Position numbers and translations under genes: made by a program. The notes beneath the pieces are model-generated. The model was not told the origin of the DNA. It searched no databases and was given only the letters and a program-made list of their open reading frames with translations. Shown here one piece after another: positions 9,150 to 16,870 of a stretch of 64,000 nucleotides of DNA (positions are counted from its first letter, which is position 1; the number at the start of each line of letters is the position of its first letter). The DNA lies in assembly GCF_035999195.1 (NCBI RefSeq), contig NZ_DASYGY010000009.1, positions 620,001 to 684,000 on the forward strand, given 5' to 3'. Source of the stretch: Pseudoxanthomonas sp. GTDB taxonomy: Bacteria > Pseudomonadota > Gammaproteobacteria > Xanthomonadales > Xanthomonadaceae.

Positions 9150-10241
9150 TTACTGGAGAATCCTTGCCACGCTTTCGGCGTAACGTTGCAACTGTTCGAG
9201 CGCCACCCACTCGTCGGCGGTGTGCGCCTGCGCGATGTCGCCCGGGCCGTACACGAAGGCGGTGAGGCCGGCGGCCGAGAACAGCGATGCCTCGGTCCAG
9301 AAATCCACCGCGTTGCCGATCGGCAGGCCGAGTTCGTCGGCGAGATCGCGCGCGGCCAGGCGACGCTCCTCCGCGCGGGCGACATCGCCCGACGGCAGCG
9401 ACGGACCGCGGAAGGTTTCCTCGTACTCGGCCAGTGCATCGGCATCGGCGAAGCCGCGGAACCTGGCGTGCAGTTGGTCCATGTCCTGCGACGGCAGCGG
9501 ACGGAAGCCGAAGCGGACCTCTGCGCTCGGCGCGATCATGTTCGCCTTGATGCCGCCCTCGACCCGGCCGATGTTGAAGCGCAGGCCGGTCAGTCCGCCG
9601 AAGCGCAGGTGGTGCTGGTCCTGCACGAAATCCAGCGCGGTCGTGCCCCAGCGCATCGCGTTGTGCAGCGCACTCAGCGACAGCGCGTTCTCGGCCGACG
9701 CATGGCCCGCCTGTCCGGTGAACGCCATGCGTACGGCGCTGATGCCGCGGTGCGCGAGCACCGCTTCGCAGCGGGTCGGCTCGGCGATGATCGCCTCGCC
9801 GAAGCCGTGGTCGCGCGCCAGGAACGCGGCGATGCAGCGCGCATCGTTCGCTTCCTCGTCGGTGGTGAACAGGAACGCGGCATCGCCCTGCGTCACCTGC
9901 GCGGCCGCGACCAGCGACGCCGCCGCGCCCTTGATGTCGCAGGCGCCCAGACCGATGGCCCGATCGCCTTCGACCCGCAGCACATGCGGGCTGGCGCTCC
10001 ACGCCGGCGACGACGGCACCGTGTCCAGGTGTACGTTGAACACGCGCTTCGGCTGTCCGCGCACGGCGAAGAACGACACCGCACCGGCACCGTGGTCGGT
10101 CACCTCGATGCGGAAATCCGGCAACTGCACCCGCAGGTAGTCGAATATCCCGTCGGTGCCGATATCGCGCGGCGGATTGCGGGTGTCGAACGAGACCAGC
10201 TTTTCGAGATGGGCGAGCGTGGCGTGGAGCAGGTCGGTCAT
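9150..10241 (-). CDS. argE: N-acetylcitrulline deacetylase (ArgE/DapE-type M20 metallohydrolase)
   Basis: M20-family deacetylase with the dinuclear-metal motifs FNVHLDTVP (first His), GLGACDIKGA (bridging Asp) and FTTDEEAND (Glu base/ligand); a second-domain HRGISAVRMAFTGQAGHAS segment mediates dimerisation. In this lineage the carbamoyltransferase uses acetylornithine, so the substrate is expected to be N-acetylcitrulline, giving citrulline for ArgG. The ATG at 10241 starts MTDLLHATLA and has an AAGG about 10 bases upstream. An in-frame extension to 10304 runs into repeat sequence and was not used. Confidence 0.94.
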   Translation of the reverse strand: MTDLLHATLAHLEKLVSFDTRNPPRDIGTDGIFDYLRVQLPDFRIEVTDHGAGAVSFFAVRGQPKRVFNVHLDTVPSSPAWSASPHVLRVEGDRAIGLGACDIKGAAASLVAAAQVTQGDAAFLFTTDEEANDARCIAAFLARDHGFGEAIIAEPTRCEAVLAHRGISAVRMAFTGQAGHASAENALSLSALHNAMRWGTTALDFVQDQHHLRFGGLTGLRFNIGRVEGGIKANMIAPSAEVRFGFRPLPSQDMDQLHARFRGFADADALAEYEETFRGPSLPSGDVARAEERRLAARDLADELGLPIGNAVDFWTEASLFSAAGLTAFVYGPGDIAQAHTADEWVALEQLQRYAESVARILQ

Positions 10242-10321
10242 CGACAAAGCCTTGAAGTTCGAATCCGGACCCGTGATCCGCCGTTGCGAATCACGAATCC
10301 CCAATCACCAATCCCGGCTTC

Positions 10322-11569
10322 TCAGCGATTGATTTCGGCCCAGAGCGTGCTGCTCATCCCGAACAGCTTGATGAAACCCTCGGCCTCTTCCACGCCCCAG
10401 TCGGCCGACTGCGCGTACGTCGCGCCCTTGGCGTTGAGGATATGCGGGGACGTCACCGCGACCGCGTCGACACGGCCACCCCGGGTCTCCAGCACCACCT
10501 CACCGTTGACGGTGGCCTGCGAGGACTGCAGGAACGCCTCCAGGTCCGCCTTCAGCGGATCGTGGTAGAAGCCTTCGTACACCAGCTCCACCCACTTGCG
10601 CGCGATCTCGGGCTTGAAGCGGTTCTGCTGCTTGGTGAGCACGGTCTCTTCCAGTGCGCGGTGGGCGGCCAGCAGCGACACCAGGCCCGGTGCCTCGAAC
10701 ACGATACGGCCCTTCAGGCCGATCACGGTGTCACCGGTGTACACGCCACGGCCCACGCCGTACGGCGCGAACAAGGCGTTCAACTTCGCCAGCAGCGCGG
10801 CGCCGGCGACCGGCTCGCCATCCAGGCTGACCGCTTCACCGTGCTTGAACCCGATGGTCACGCGCAGCGGCGCTTCCGGCCACTCGGCACGCGGCGCGCA
10901 CCAGCCGCGCGCGCCTTCGCCCGGCGCTTCCCATTTGTCGATCTCGCCGCCGGACATGGTCAGGCCCAGCAGGTTCTCGTTGATGGTGTAGCTCTTCTGC
11001 TTAGCGCGCACGCCGAAACCGCGCTCCTCCAGATAGGCCTGCTCATAGGCGCGCGTCTGCGTGTGTTCCTTCTGGATCTCGCGGATCGGCGCCACGATGC
11101 GGTAGTCGCCACTGGCCTTGACCGCCAGGTCGAAGCGCACCTGGTCGTTGCCCATGCCCGTGCAGCCGTGGGCAATGGCATTGGTGCCCAGTTCCGCGGC
11201 GCGCTTCAGCGCCGCGTCGACGATCAGGTAGCGGTCGGACACCAGCAGCGGGTACTGGCCCTGGTAGCACTCGCCCGCCCACACGAACGGCTTGACGAAG
11301 CCGTCCCAGATCGCGGGACCGCCATCGACGGTGACGTGGCTGGCCACGCCCAGGTCGGCGGCGCGCTGTTCGATGTAGGCGCGTTCTTCGGCATCCACGC
11401 CGCCGGTGTCGGCGAACACGGTGTGGACGTTCCAGCCGCGTTCCTTCAGGTAGGGCACGCAGAAGCTGGTGTCGAGGCCGCCGGAGAAGGCGAGGACGAT
11501 GTCGCGGCTTTCAGCCGCGGGATTGGGGATTCGGGATTCGGGATTCGTAGAAGTGCTTTGCTGCGACAT
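10322..11569 (-). CDS. argG: Argininosuccinate synthase with a repeat-derived N-terminal extension
   Basis: Condenses citrulline and aspartate using ATP. The PP-loop motif AFSGGLDTSFC and the family signatures GCTGMGNDQVRFD and ENLLGLTMSGGEID are present; the 415-residue length is normal. The protein starts with about 20 extra residues (SQQSTSTNPESRIPNPAAES) before the conserved DIVLAFSGG. That stretch is the translation of a GGATTCGGGATTC repeat (11517-11549), a dispersed element also found in the gaps on both sides of the gene. No in-frame start lies closer to the conserved region. Confidence 0.95.
   Translation of the reverse strand: MSQQSTSTNPESRIPNPAAESRDIVLAFSGGLDTSFCVPYLKERGWNVHTVFADTGGVDAEERAYIEQRAADLGVASHVTVDGGPAIWDGFVKPFVWAGECYQGQYPLLVSDRYLIVDAALKRAAELGTNAIAHGCTGMGNDQVRFDLAVKASGDYRIVAPIREIQKEHTQTRAYEQAYLEERGFGVRAKQKSYTINENLLGLTMSGGEIDKWEAPGEGARGWCAPRAEWPEAPLRVTIGFKHGEAVSLDGEPVAGAALLAKLNALFAPYGVGRGVYTGDTVIGLKGRIVFEAPGLVSLLAAHRALEETVLTKQQNRFKPEIARKWVELVYEGFYHDPLKADLEAFLQSSQATVNGEVVLETRGGRVDAVAVTSPHILNAKGATYAQSADWGVEEAEGFIKLFGMSSTLWAEINR
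11517..11549. repeat. GAATCCC-type dispersed repeat inside the argG 5' coding end
   Basis: Three near-identical heptamer-spaced units of GGGATTCG on the plus strand (GAATCCCG on the coding strand) lie within the first 20 codons of argG. Related units, GAATCACGAATCCCC and GAATCCCTAATGCC, occur in the argG-argE gap (about 10260-10318) and the argF-argG gap (about 11618-11648). The repeats flank and invade one gene. Confidence 0.75.
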
Positions 11570-11641
11570 GGGGGTATCTCTGTGAGGTAAAGATCTGGTC
11601 GAACTTCGGATGCGTTTTTGCGAATCCCTAATGCCGAATCC

Positions 11642-12652
11642 CTAATCCCGGCCGCCCACCAGGGCGGCCATGATCGCCTTCTGCACGTGCAGGCGGTTCT
11701 CGGCTTCGTCGATGGCGATGCACTGCGGCGAATCCATCACGCCGTCGGTGGCCTTGACGTTGCGGCGCAGCGGCAGGCAGTGGCTGAAGACGCCGTTGTT
11801 GGTCAGCGCCATCTTCCGTTCGTCGACGATGAAGTGCTTGTACTGGTCGCGGATCGGCTTCTCCGGTTCCCAGTTGCCGAAGAACGGCAGCGCGCCCCAG
11901 CTCTTGGCGTACACCACGTCGGCGCCGGCATAGGCGCTGTCGATGTCATGGCTGACGGTGAGCGAGCCGCCGCTCTCGGCCACGTTCTGCTCGGCCCAGC
12001 CCATGTAGCGCTCGTCCAGCACGTAATCCGGCGTGGGGCACAGCAGGGTCACGTCCATGCCCATGCGGGTGGCGATGGTCAGGGCGGAGTTGGCCACGGC
12101 GGTGTTCAGCGGCTTCGGATGGTAGGTCCAGGTGAGCACGTACTTCTTGCCGCGCAGGTCCTGCGTACCGAAGTGTTCCTGCAGCGCCAGCGCGTGGGCC
12201 AGTTCCTGGCAGGGATGGGTGATGGTTTCCATGTTGATCACCGGCACCGGCGAGTACCTGACGAAGGACTTCAGCACGATGTCCTCCCGGTCGTAGGTCC
12301 AGTCGACGAACTTCGGGAACGCGCGCACGCCGATCAGGTCGACGTAGCGTCCCAGCACCTTCGCCACTTCGGCGATGTGCTCCTCGGTGTCGCCATCCAT
12401 CACCGTGCCCAGGTTGAACTCGATCGGCCACGCATCCTTGCCCGGCTGCAGCACCACCGCATGGCCGCCCAGCTGGAACGCGCCCAGTTCGAAGCTGGTG
12501 CGGGTGCGCATGGACGGGTTGAAGAACACCAGCGCGATGGACCTGCCCTTCAGCGCGTCGCCCAGCTTGTGCTGCTTGTAGAGGGCGGCCTGCGTCAGCA
12601 ACGCATCAAGGTCGCTGCGGCTCCAGTCCTGCGTGTTCAAGAAGTGCTTCAT
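11642..12652 (-). CDS. argF': N-acetylornithine carbamoyltransferase (AOTCase)
   Basis: Transfers carbamoyl phosphate to N-acetylornithine to give N-acetylcitrulline, the alternative arginine route known from Xanthomonas. The carbamoyl-phosphate motif is FFNPSMRTRTSFELG (residues 44-58) and the second-substrate motif ITHPCQELAH (144-153). Lys300 in HCLPLRRNVKATD aligns with the carboxylated Lys302 of the X. campestris enzyme. Glu90 aligns with Glu92, the residue reported to separate acetyl- from succinyl-ornithine enzymes, so acetylornithine is the predicted substrate. The start at 12652 gives 336 residues. It is the first gene of the operon and follows an attenuator-like leader. Confidence 0.95.
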   Translation of the reverse strand: MKHFLNTQDWSRSDLDALLTQAALYKQHKLGDALKGRSIALVFFNPSMRTRTSFELGAFQLGGHAVVLQPGKDAWPIEFNLGTVMDGDTEEHIAEVAKVLGRYVDLIGVRAFPKFVDWTYDREDIVLKSFVRYSPVPVINMETITHPCQELAHALALQEHFGTQDLRGKKYVLTWTYHPKPLNTAVANSALTIATRMGMDVTLLCPTPDYVLDERYMGWAEQNVAESGGSLTVSHDIDSAYAGADVVYAKSWGALPFFGNWEPEKPIRDQYKHFIVDERKMALTNNGVFSHCLPLRRNVKATDGVMDSPQCIAIDEAENRLHVQKAIMAALVGGRD

Positions 12653-12699
12653 TACGGCATCCTGGTGTCGGGAATGTGGCAAAACGGGCTTCGGAAACG

Positions 12700-12725
12700 A
12701 AAAAACCCAGCCTCTGGCTGGGTTT
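12700..12725 (-). terminator. Intrinsic terminator 48 bases upstream of argF'
   Basis: Minus strand AAACCCAGCC-AGA-GGCTGGGTTTTTT: a 9-10 bp stem with a 3-base loop and a T run from 12705 to 12700. It lies before the first gene of the arginine operon, so it would stop transcription entering the operon. It could also end the upstream secreted-protein gene (stop at 12924), but the overlapping antiterminator pairing argues for attenuation. Confidence 0.8.
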
Positions 12726-12758
12726 CCGGTGAACAGGCGACGACGTCCGGGTACCCAG

Positions 12759-12797
12759 CTAGAGGCAGGATTCCGGTCGACGGGCACGCGACGTCAT
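12759..12797 (-). CDS. Putative arginine leader peptide
   Basis: A 12-codon frame reading MTSRARRPESCL ends in TAG. Three of its twelve codons are arginine, placed 10 to 22 bases before the antiterminator arm. An AGG lies 8 bases before the ATG at 12797. The same frame is open further upstream, with in-frame ATGs at 12845, 12851 and 12869, so the true start is uncertain; none has a better ribosome-binding site. Support comes from the match between Arg codons and the operon's function. Confidence 0.45.
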   Translation of the reverse strand: MTSRARRPESCL

Positions 12798-12923
12798 GCT
12801 CGAGGCCTGCGAGGCCGCGCTGTCAGCATGGGCGTGTGCGTTCATCTTCATGGGCGCGAATGCTCGCATGTGCTGCGGCGCAGCGCAAGGACGGATTCGG
12901 TTGCAGGTGCAACCGGGCACGGA

Positions 12924-13427
12924 TCAGGGACCGCTGGCGGTGGACTGGGCCGGCGTGACGTACGGCACCACGGAGATGCGGATGCGCAGGCGGTTGCCGG
13001 GATCTTCCGCCAGGCGCGAACGGTACTTCACGCCCTTGTAGATGTAGTCCACGTCGTAGGCGATGGGGCGCTGGAACTCGCGCTCGATGGGCACCACGCG
13101 GCAATTGACCTTGACCGGCGGCAGCGTCACCGGAGGCGCCTGCGCCGGTTCCTCGTCACCGCCGAACCAGCCACGCACGGAGCTGACCATCCTGCTCCAG
13201 CGACTCTCCTCCTGCTCAGGCGCCGCGGCCTCGGGCCTGGGAGCGGGGACTTCGTCGCAACGCTGTTCGGTGCGCGTGGCCCGCAGGGTCTGGTAGACCG
13301 GCTCGACACCCAGCACCTGCGCATAGTCCAGGCGGACGTTCTCCGTCGGGATCACCCGCTCCTGCGCCACGGCCGGAGCGGCGAGCAGAAGGCAGGCAAG
13401 GAAAAGGGTGGAGCGGAGGCGGAGCAT
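12924..13427 (-). CDS. Secreted conserved protein, 17-kDa-antigen-like C terminus
   Basis: A 167-residue protein with a signal peptide (MLRLRSTLFLACLLLAAPAVA, cleaved after AVA-Q). A proline/glutamate-rich middle follows, then a C-terminal beta-rich stretch, YDVDYIYKGVKYRSRLAEDP, ending in RIRISVVPYV. That C-terminal pattern resembles the end of 17-kDa surface-antigen and glycine-zipper envelope proteins of Xanthomonadaceae, but no glycine zipper is visible here. It is divergent from cysS and upstream of the arginine leader. Function unknown, probably periplasmic or envelope-associated. Confidence 0.75.
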   Translation of the reverse strand: MLRLRSTLFLACLLLAAPAVAQERVIPTENVRLDYAQVLGVEPVYQTLRATRTEQRCDEVPAPRPEAAAPEQEESRWSRMVSSVRGWFGGDEEPAQAPPVTLPPVKVNCRVVPIEREFQRPIAYDVDYIYKGVKYRSRLAEDPGNRLRIRISVVPYVTPAQSTASGP

Positions 13428-13568
13428 GTGGCCTGTGCGTGGAATCCCGGTGTCACAGTGTAGGGACCGCGCCTTGAGTGGGGCTGAACATCGGCCGCTG
13501 CCGCGCGCCTTGGCCCTCGCCTCCGGCTCAGGCGGTAGAATTCCCAGGCTCTCCCCTGCCCTGTTCCC

Positions 13569-14957
13569 ATGACCCTGCGCCTGCACAACAACCTCACCCG
13601 CCGGGTCGAGGACTTCCGACCGCTTGGCCCGATCCCCACGATGTACGTCTGCGGGCCCACCGTCTACAACTACGTCCACATCGGCAATGCCCGCGGTCCG
13701 GTCGTGTTCGGCGTGCTGGCGGCCCTGCTTCGCAGACGCTACGGCGGTCTGCGCTACGCCCGCAACATCACCGACGTGGACGACAAGATCAACGCCGCGG
13801 CCAAGGAGCTGGGCGTGGCGATCTCGGCCATCACCGACCGCTACGCCGCCGCCTACCGCGAGGACATGGCCGGGCTGGGCGTGACCGGCGAGTTCGCCCC
13901 GGACATCGAACCGGCGGCCACCGACCACATCGTCCACATCATCGCGATGATCGAGCGGCTGATCGCCGGCGGGCATGCGTACGCCGCCGAGGGACACGTC
14001 CTGTTCTCGGTGGGCAGCTTCGCCGACTACGGCAAGCTCTCCGGCCGCGACCCCGAGGAAATGCTGGCCGGCGCGCGTGTCGAAGTGGCCCCGTACAAGC
14101 GCGATCCGGGCGACTTCGTGCTGTGGAAGCCGTCCACGCCCGACCTGCCCGGCTGGGCGTCGCCGTGGGGCATTGGTCGCCCGGGCTGGCATATCGAATG
14201 CTCGGCCATGGCCGCCGCCCACCTGGGCGAGACCATCGATATCCACGCGGGCGGCGTGGACCTGCAGTTCCCGCACCACGAGAACGAGGTGGCGCAGAGC
14301 GAGTGCGCACACAAGCACGCCGACGGCTCTCACAAGACCTTCGCCCGCTTCTGGCTGCACAACGGCATGCTGAACTTCGGCGGCGCCAAGATGAGCAAGT
14401 CGCTGGGTAACATCGAGAAGGTCCACGACCTGCTGCAGCAGCATCCGCCGGAAGCGCTGCGCTACGCGCTGCTGTCCGCGCACTACCGGCAGCCGCTGGA
14501 CTGGTCGGAGGCGCTGGTGGAGCAGTCGAAGAACACGCTGGACCGTCTGTACGGGACGCTGCGCGACCTGGGTGATGTCGATGCCGTCGCGGCCACGCCG
14601 CAGGTCATCGAAGACGCGCTGGACGACGATCTCAACACGCCGCAGGCGCTGGCCGAGGTCGCACGCATCGCCGCTGACGCGCGCAGGGCCAGCGATGATG
14701 CGGAGAAGCGGCGCCTCAAGGGAGAACTGCTCGGCGCGGGCCTGGTGCTCGGTCTGCTTCAGCAGGATCCCGCCGAGTGGTTCGGCCGTGGCACATCCTC
14801 CGACGACGATGCCCGCATCCAGGCGTTGATCGACGAGCGTGCGGCGGCGAAGAAGTCCCGCGACTTCGCCCGTTCCGATGCCATCCGCGACCAGCTGGCG
14901 GCCGAGGGCATCCTGCTGGAAGACACGCCGCAGGGCGTGCGCTGGAAGCGGGCGTGA
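13569..14957 (+). CDS. cysS: Cysteinyl-tRNA synthetase
   Basis: Class I aminoacyl-tRNA synthetase charging tRNA-Cys. The zinc-binding cysteine in MYVCGPTVYNYVHIGNARG precedes the HIGN version of the HIGH motif. Further zinc ligands lie in WHIECSAMA and the HHENE segment, and the KMSKS loop is intact (GAKMSKSLGN, about residue 278). The 462-residue length matches the family. The ATG at 13569 is the only sensible start. The C-terminal DALR-like helical domain is complete. Confidence 0.98.
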   Translation: MTLRLHNNLTRRVEDFRPLGPIPTMYVCGPTVYNYVHIGNARGPVVFGVLAALLRRRYGGLRYARNITDVDDKINAAAKELGVAISAITDRYAAAYREDMAGLGVTGEFAPDIEPAATDHIVHIIAMIERLIAGGHAYAAEGHVLFSVGSFADYGKLSGRDPEEMLAGARVEVAPYKRDPGDFVLWKPSTPDLPGWASPWGIGRPGWHIECSAMAAAHLGETIDIHAGGVDLQFPHHENEVAQSECAHKHADGSHKTFARFWLHNGMLNFGGAKMSKSLGNIEKVHDLLQQHPPEALRYALLSAHYRQPLDWSEALVEQSKNTLDRLYGTLRDLGDVDAVAATPQVIEDALDDDLNTPQALAEVARIAADARRASDDAEKRRLKGELLGAGLVLGLLQQDPAEWFGRGTSSDDDARIQALIDERAAAKKSRDFARSDAIRDQLAAEGILLEDTPQGVRWKRA

Positions 14958-14963
14958 GCCGAT

Positions 14964-15093
14964 CTTTCCTTCTCCCGTCGGGAGAAGGTGGCGCGCAGCG
15001 CCGGATGAGGGTGTGGCGAGATCTGGATGCCGGCACCGCACGGACTTCGCCGTACCCTCTCCCCAACCCCTCTCCCGGCGGGAGAGGGGCTCT
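14964..15093. repeat. Dispersed palindromic repeat, copy 2
   Basis: A 130-base element with the same order of parts as 6043-6163: CTTCTCCCGTCGGGAGAAGG hairpin, GCCGGATGAGGGTG, TTCGCCGTACCCTC, CCCCAACCCC and a closing CCCTCTCCCGGCGGGAGAGG hairpin. The hairpin arms covary between copies (CTCCGGGAG against CGTCGGGAG; CCGGAGG against CCGGCGG), so the structure is kept. It fills the cysS-sufE gap. Confidence 0.8.
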
Positions 15094-15119
15094 AAACGCC
15101 GGACCTGACCGATAGCCCG

Positions 15120-15557
15120 ATGACCGACACGATCTTCCCGCTCGAACCCACCGCTGCCGACGCGCAGGCCGCCATCAAGGACGAATTCGCCTTCTTCGGC
15201 GACTGGTCCGAGCGCTACCAGTACCTGATCGACCTGGGCCGCAAGCTGCCCGCATTCCCCGAGGAGTGGAAGCGCGAGGAGCACCGCCTGCTCGGCTGCC
15301 AGTCGATGGTCTGGATCGTGCCCGAGGGCGATGCGGCGAAGCTGGATTTCCACGCGGTCAGTGATTCGGCGATCGTCTCCGGACTGATCTTCCTGGCGCT
15401 GCGCGTCTACGCCGGACGTCCCGCGGCGGAAATCCTGGCCACCTCGCCCGACTACATCGCCGACATCGGCCTGGCCAAGCATCTCTCGCCCACCCGCAGC
15501 AACGGCCTGGCTTCGCTGCTGGCCTTCATCCGCGAGACGGCCGCGAACGCGCAGTGA
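15120..15557 (+). CDS. sufE: SufE-family sulfur acceptor
   Basis: A 145-residue SufE protein that accepts persulfide sulfur from a cysteine desulfurase for iron-sulfur cluster assembly. The conserved acceptor cysteine is in LLGCQSMVW (about residue 60), and the GLIFLALRVYAGRPAAEI helix is typical. It follows cysS after a repeat element and overlaps the next gene (MFS transporter) by four bases (GTGA). No other suf genes are in the window. Confidence 0.95.
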   Translation: MTDTIFPLEPTAADAQAAIKDEFAFFGDWSERYQYLIDLGRKLPAFPEEWKREEHRLLGCQSMVWIVPEGDAAKLDFHAVSDSAIVSGLIFLALRVYAGRPAAEILATSPDYIADIGLAKHLSPTRSNGLASLLAFIRETAANAQ

Positions 15558-16795
15558 GCGGAACCGGTACGCCGTCCGCGTTCTCGCTGCTGCGCAACCG
15601 TGGCTATGCGGCGGTCCTGGCGTACCGCATCTGCGCCCTGCTGTCGTACCAGATCGTCGCGGTCACCGTCGGCTGGCATATCTACGAACTGACCCGCGAT
15701 CCGTTCTCGCTGGGCCTGGTGGGCCTGGCGGAAGTACTGCCGTTCTTCTGCGTGGCGCCGTTCGCCGGCTACCTGGTCGATCACCTGCCGCGGCGGCGCG
15801 TGGGCATCATCGCCTGTGCGGCGCTGGCGACCACGGCGGTGATCCTGGTGGCCGTCGCCGCCGGCAAGCTGCCCTTCCGTGGCACCTGGCCGATCTACGC
15901 GGCCATCGCGCTGACCGGCATGGCGCGCTCCTTCCTGGGCCCGGTCTACAACGCGCTGTTCGCGAAGGTGCTGCCGCGCGAGGATTTCGTGCGCGCGGCG
16001 GGATTGGGCAGCGTGATCTTCCAGGCGGCGCTGGTCACCGGCCCCGCACTGGGCGGCCTGCTGGTGGGCTTCGGCGGCAAGACGCTGTCGTACGCGATGG
16101 CGGTGGTGTTCGCGCTGATGGCGGCGACCGTGCTGGCGCGCCTGCGCGTGGAGGAACCAGGCCCGCCGGCGGTGAGCTTGCCGGTGTTCGCCAGCATCGC
16201 GCAGGGCGCGCGGTTCGTGCTGGGCAACCAGATCATGCTGGGCGCGATGGCGCTGGACATGTTCTCGGTGCTGCTGGGCGGTGTGGTGGCGATGCTGCCG
16301 GCCTTCATCCACGACATCCTGCACTACGGCCCGGAGGGCCTCGGCATCCTGCGGGCGATGCCGGCGGCGGGCTCGGTCTGCGTGGGGCTGTGGCTGGCCC
16401 GTCATCCGCTGCAGAAGCACGCTGGGCGCGTCCTGCTGTTCGCGGTGGTGGGTTTCGGCCTGAGCGTCATCGCGTTCGGGCTGTCGCGCAGCTTCTGGCT
16501 GTCGGCCGTCATCCTGCTGCTGTACGGCATGTGCGACGGCGTGTCGGTGGTGGTCCGCTCGACCATCCTGCAGCTGTCCACGCCGGACGAGATGCGCGGG
16601 CGCGTGTCGTCGATCAACGGCATCTTCGTCAGCTCGTCGAACGAGCTGGGCGCGTTCTACGCCGGCACGATGGCACGGCTGCTGGGGTTGGTGCCGGCGG
16701 TGATCGTGGGCGGATTCGCGATCCTGACGGTGGCCGGCGTGACGGCCTGGAAGGCGCCGCGGCTGCGGCGGCTGGACCTGCGCGACCTGCAGTAG
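15554..16795 (+). CDS. MFS transporter (ENTS/DHA3-like)
   Basis: A 413-residue major-facilitator protein with about 11-12 hydrophobic segments, the loop-2 motif DHLPRRRVGI (MFS motif A variant) and a second half beginning near QKHAGRVLLF. The pattern fits the enterobactin-exporter-like/DHA3 group of drug or siderophore exporters. The start is a GTG overlapping the sufE stop, so it is coupled to sufE. The substrate cannot be told from sequence. A strong bidirectional terminator follows. Confidence 0.88.
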   Translation: MSGTGTPSAFSLLRNRGYAAVLAYRICALLSYQIVAVTVGWHIYELTRDPFSLGLVGLAEVLPFFCVAPFAGYLVDHLPRRRVGIIACAALATTAVILVAVAAGKLPFRGTWPIYAAIALTGMARSFLGPVYNALFAKVLPREDFVRAAGLGSVIFQAALVTGPALGGLLVGFGGKTLSYAMAVVFALMAATVLARLRVEEPGPPAVSLPVFASIAQGARFVLGNQIMLGAMALDMFSVLLGGVVAMLPAFIHDILHYGPEGLGILRAMPAAGSVCVGLWLARHPLQKHAGRVLLFAVVGFGLSVIAFGLSRSFWLSAVILLLYGMCDGVSVVVRSTILQLSTPDEMRGRVSSINGIFVSSSNELGAFYAGTMARLLGLVPAVIVGGFAILTVAGVTAWKAPRLRRLDLRDLQ

Positions 16796-16822
16796 CCCGG
16801 GATGCGGACCGGGCCGGCAAAG

Positions 16823-16848
16823 AAAAACCCCGCCGAGGCGGGGTTTTT
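16823..16848. terminator. Bidirectional intrinsic terminator
   Basis: A perfect 12-bp stem, AAAAACCCCGCC-GA-GGCGGGGTTTTT, lies between the convergent MFS gene and the DksA-like gene. It has a T run on each strand and can end transcription from both sides. Confidence 0.92.
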
Positions 16849-16870
16849 CGTGAGTGGAACGTACCGGGTA

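Larger units (their letters stand above)
12700..12797 (-). promoter_or_regulatory. Candidate arginine-responsive transcription attenuator in the argF' leader
   Basis: On the minus strand, segment A (12766-12753, GCCTCTAGCTGGGT) can pair 13 of 14 bases with segment B (12723-12710, ACCCAGCCAGAGGC). Segment B is also the 5' arm of an intrinsic terminator whose 3' arm is GGCTGGGTT followed by six T. The two structures exclude each other. A short reading frame with three arginine codons (CGT, CGT, CGA) ends with its TAG inside segment A. Ribosomes stalled at arginine codons would leave A free and prevent termination; ribosomes at the stop would cover A and allow it. This is the classical trp/his layout, here ahead of an arginine operon. 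The mechanism is inferred. Confidence 0.6.

Noticed and set aside
12700..12787. A longer ArgF' starting at 12787
   Set aside because: The frame is open, but the extension would be translated across the terminator, and homologues start at MKHFLN (12652).
12924..15482. An 852-codon open frame on the minus strand covering cysS
   Set aside because: Only its last 167 codons (from 13427) have a signal peptide and protein-like character. The rest is antisense to cysS, whose motifs are unmistakable, and is open because of high GC.
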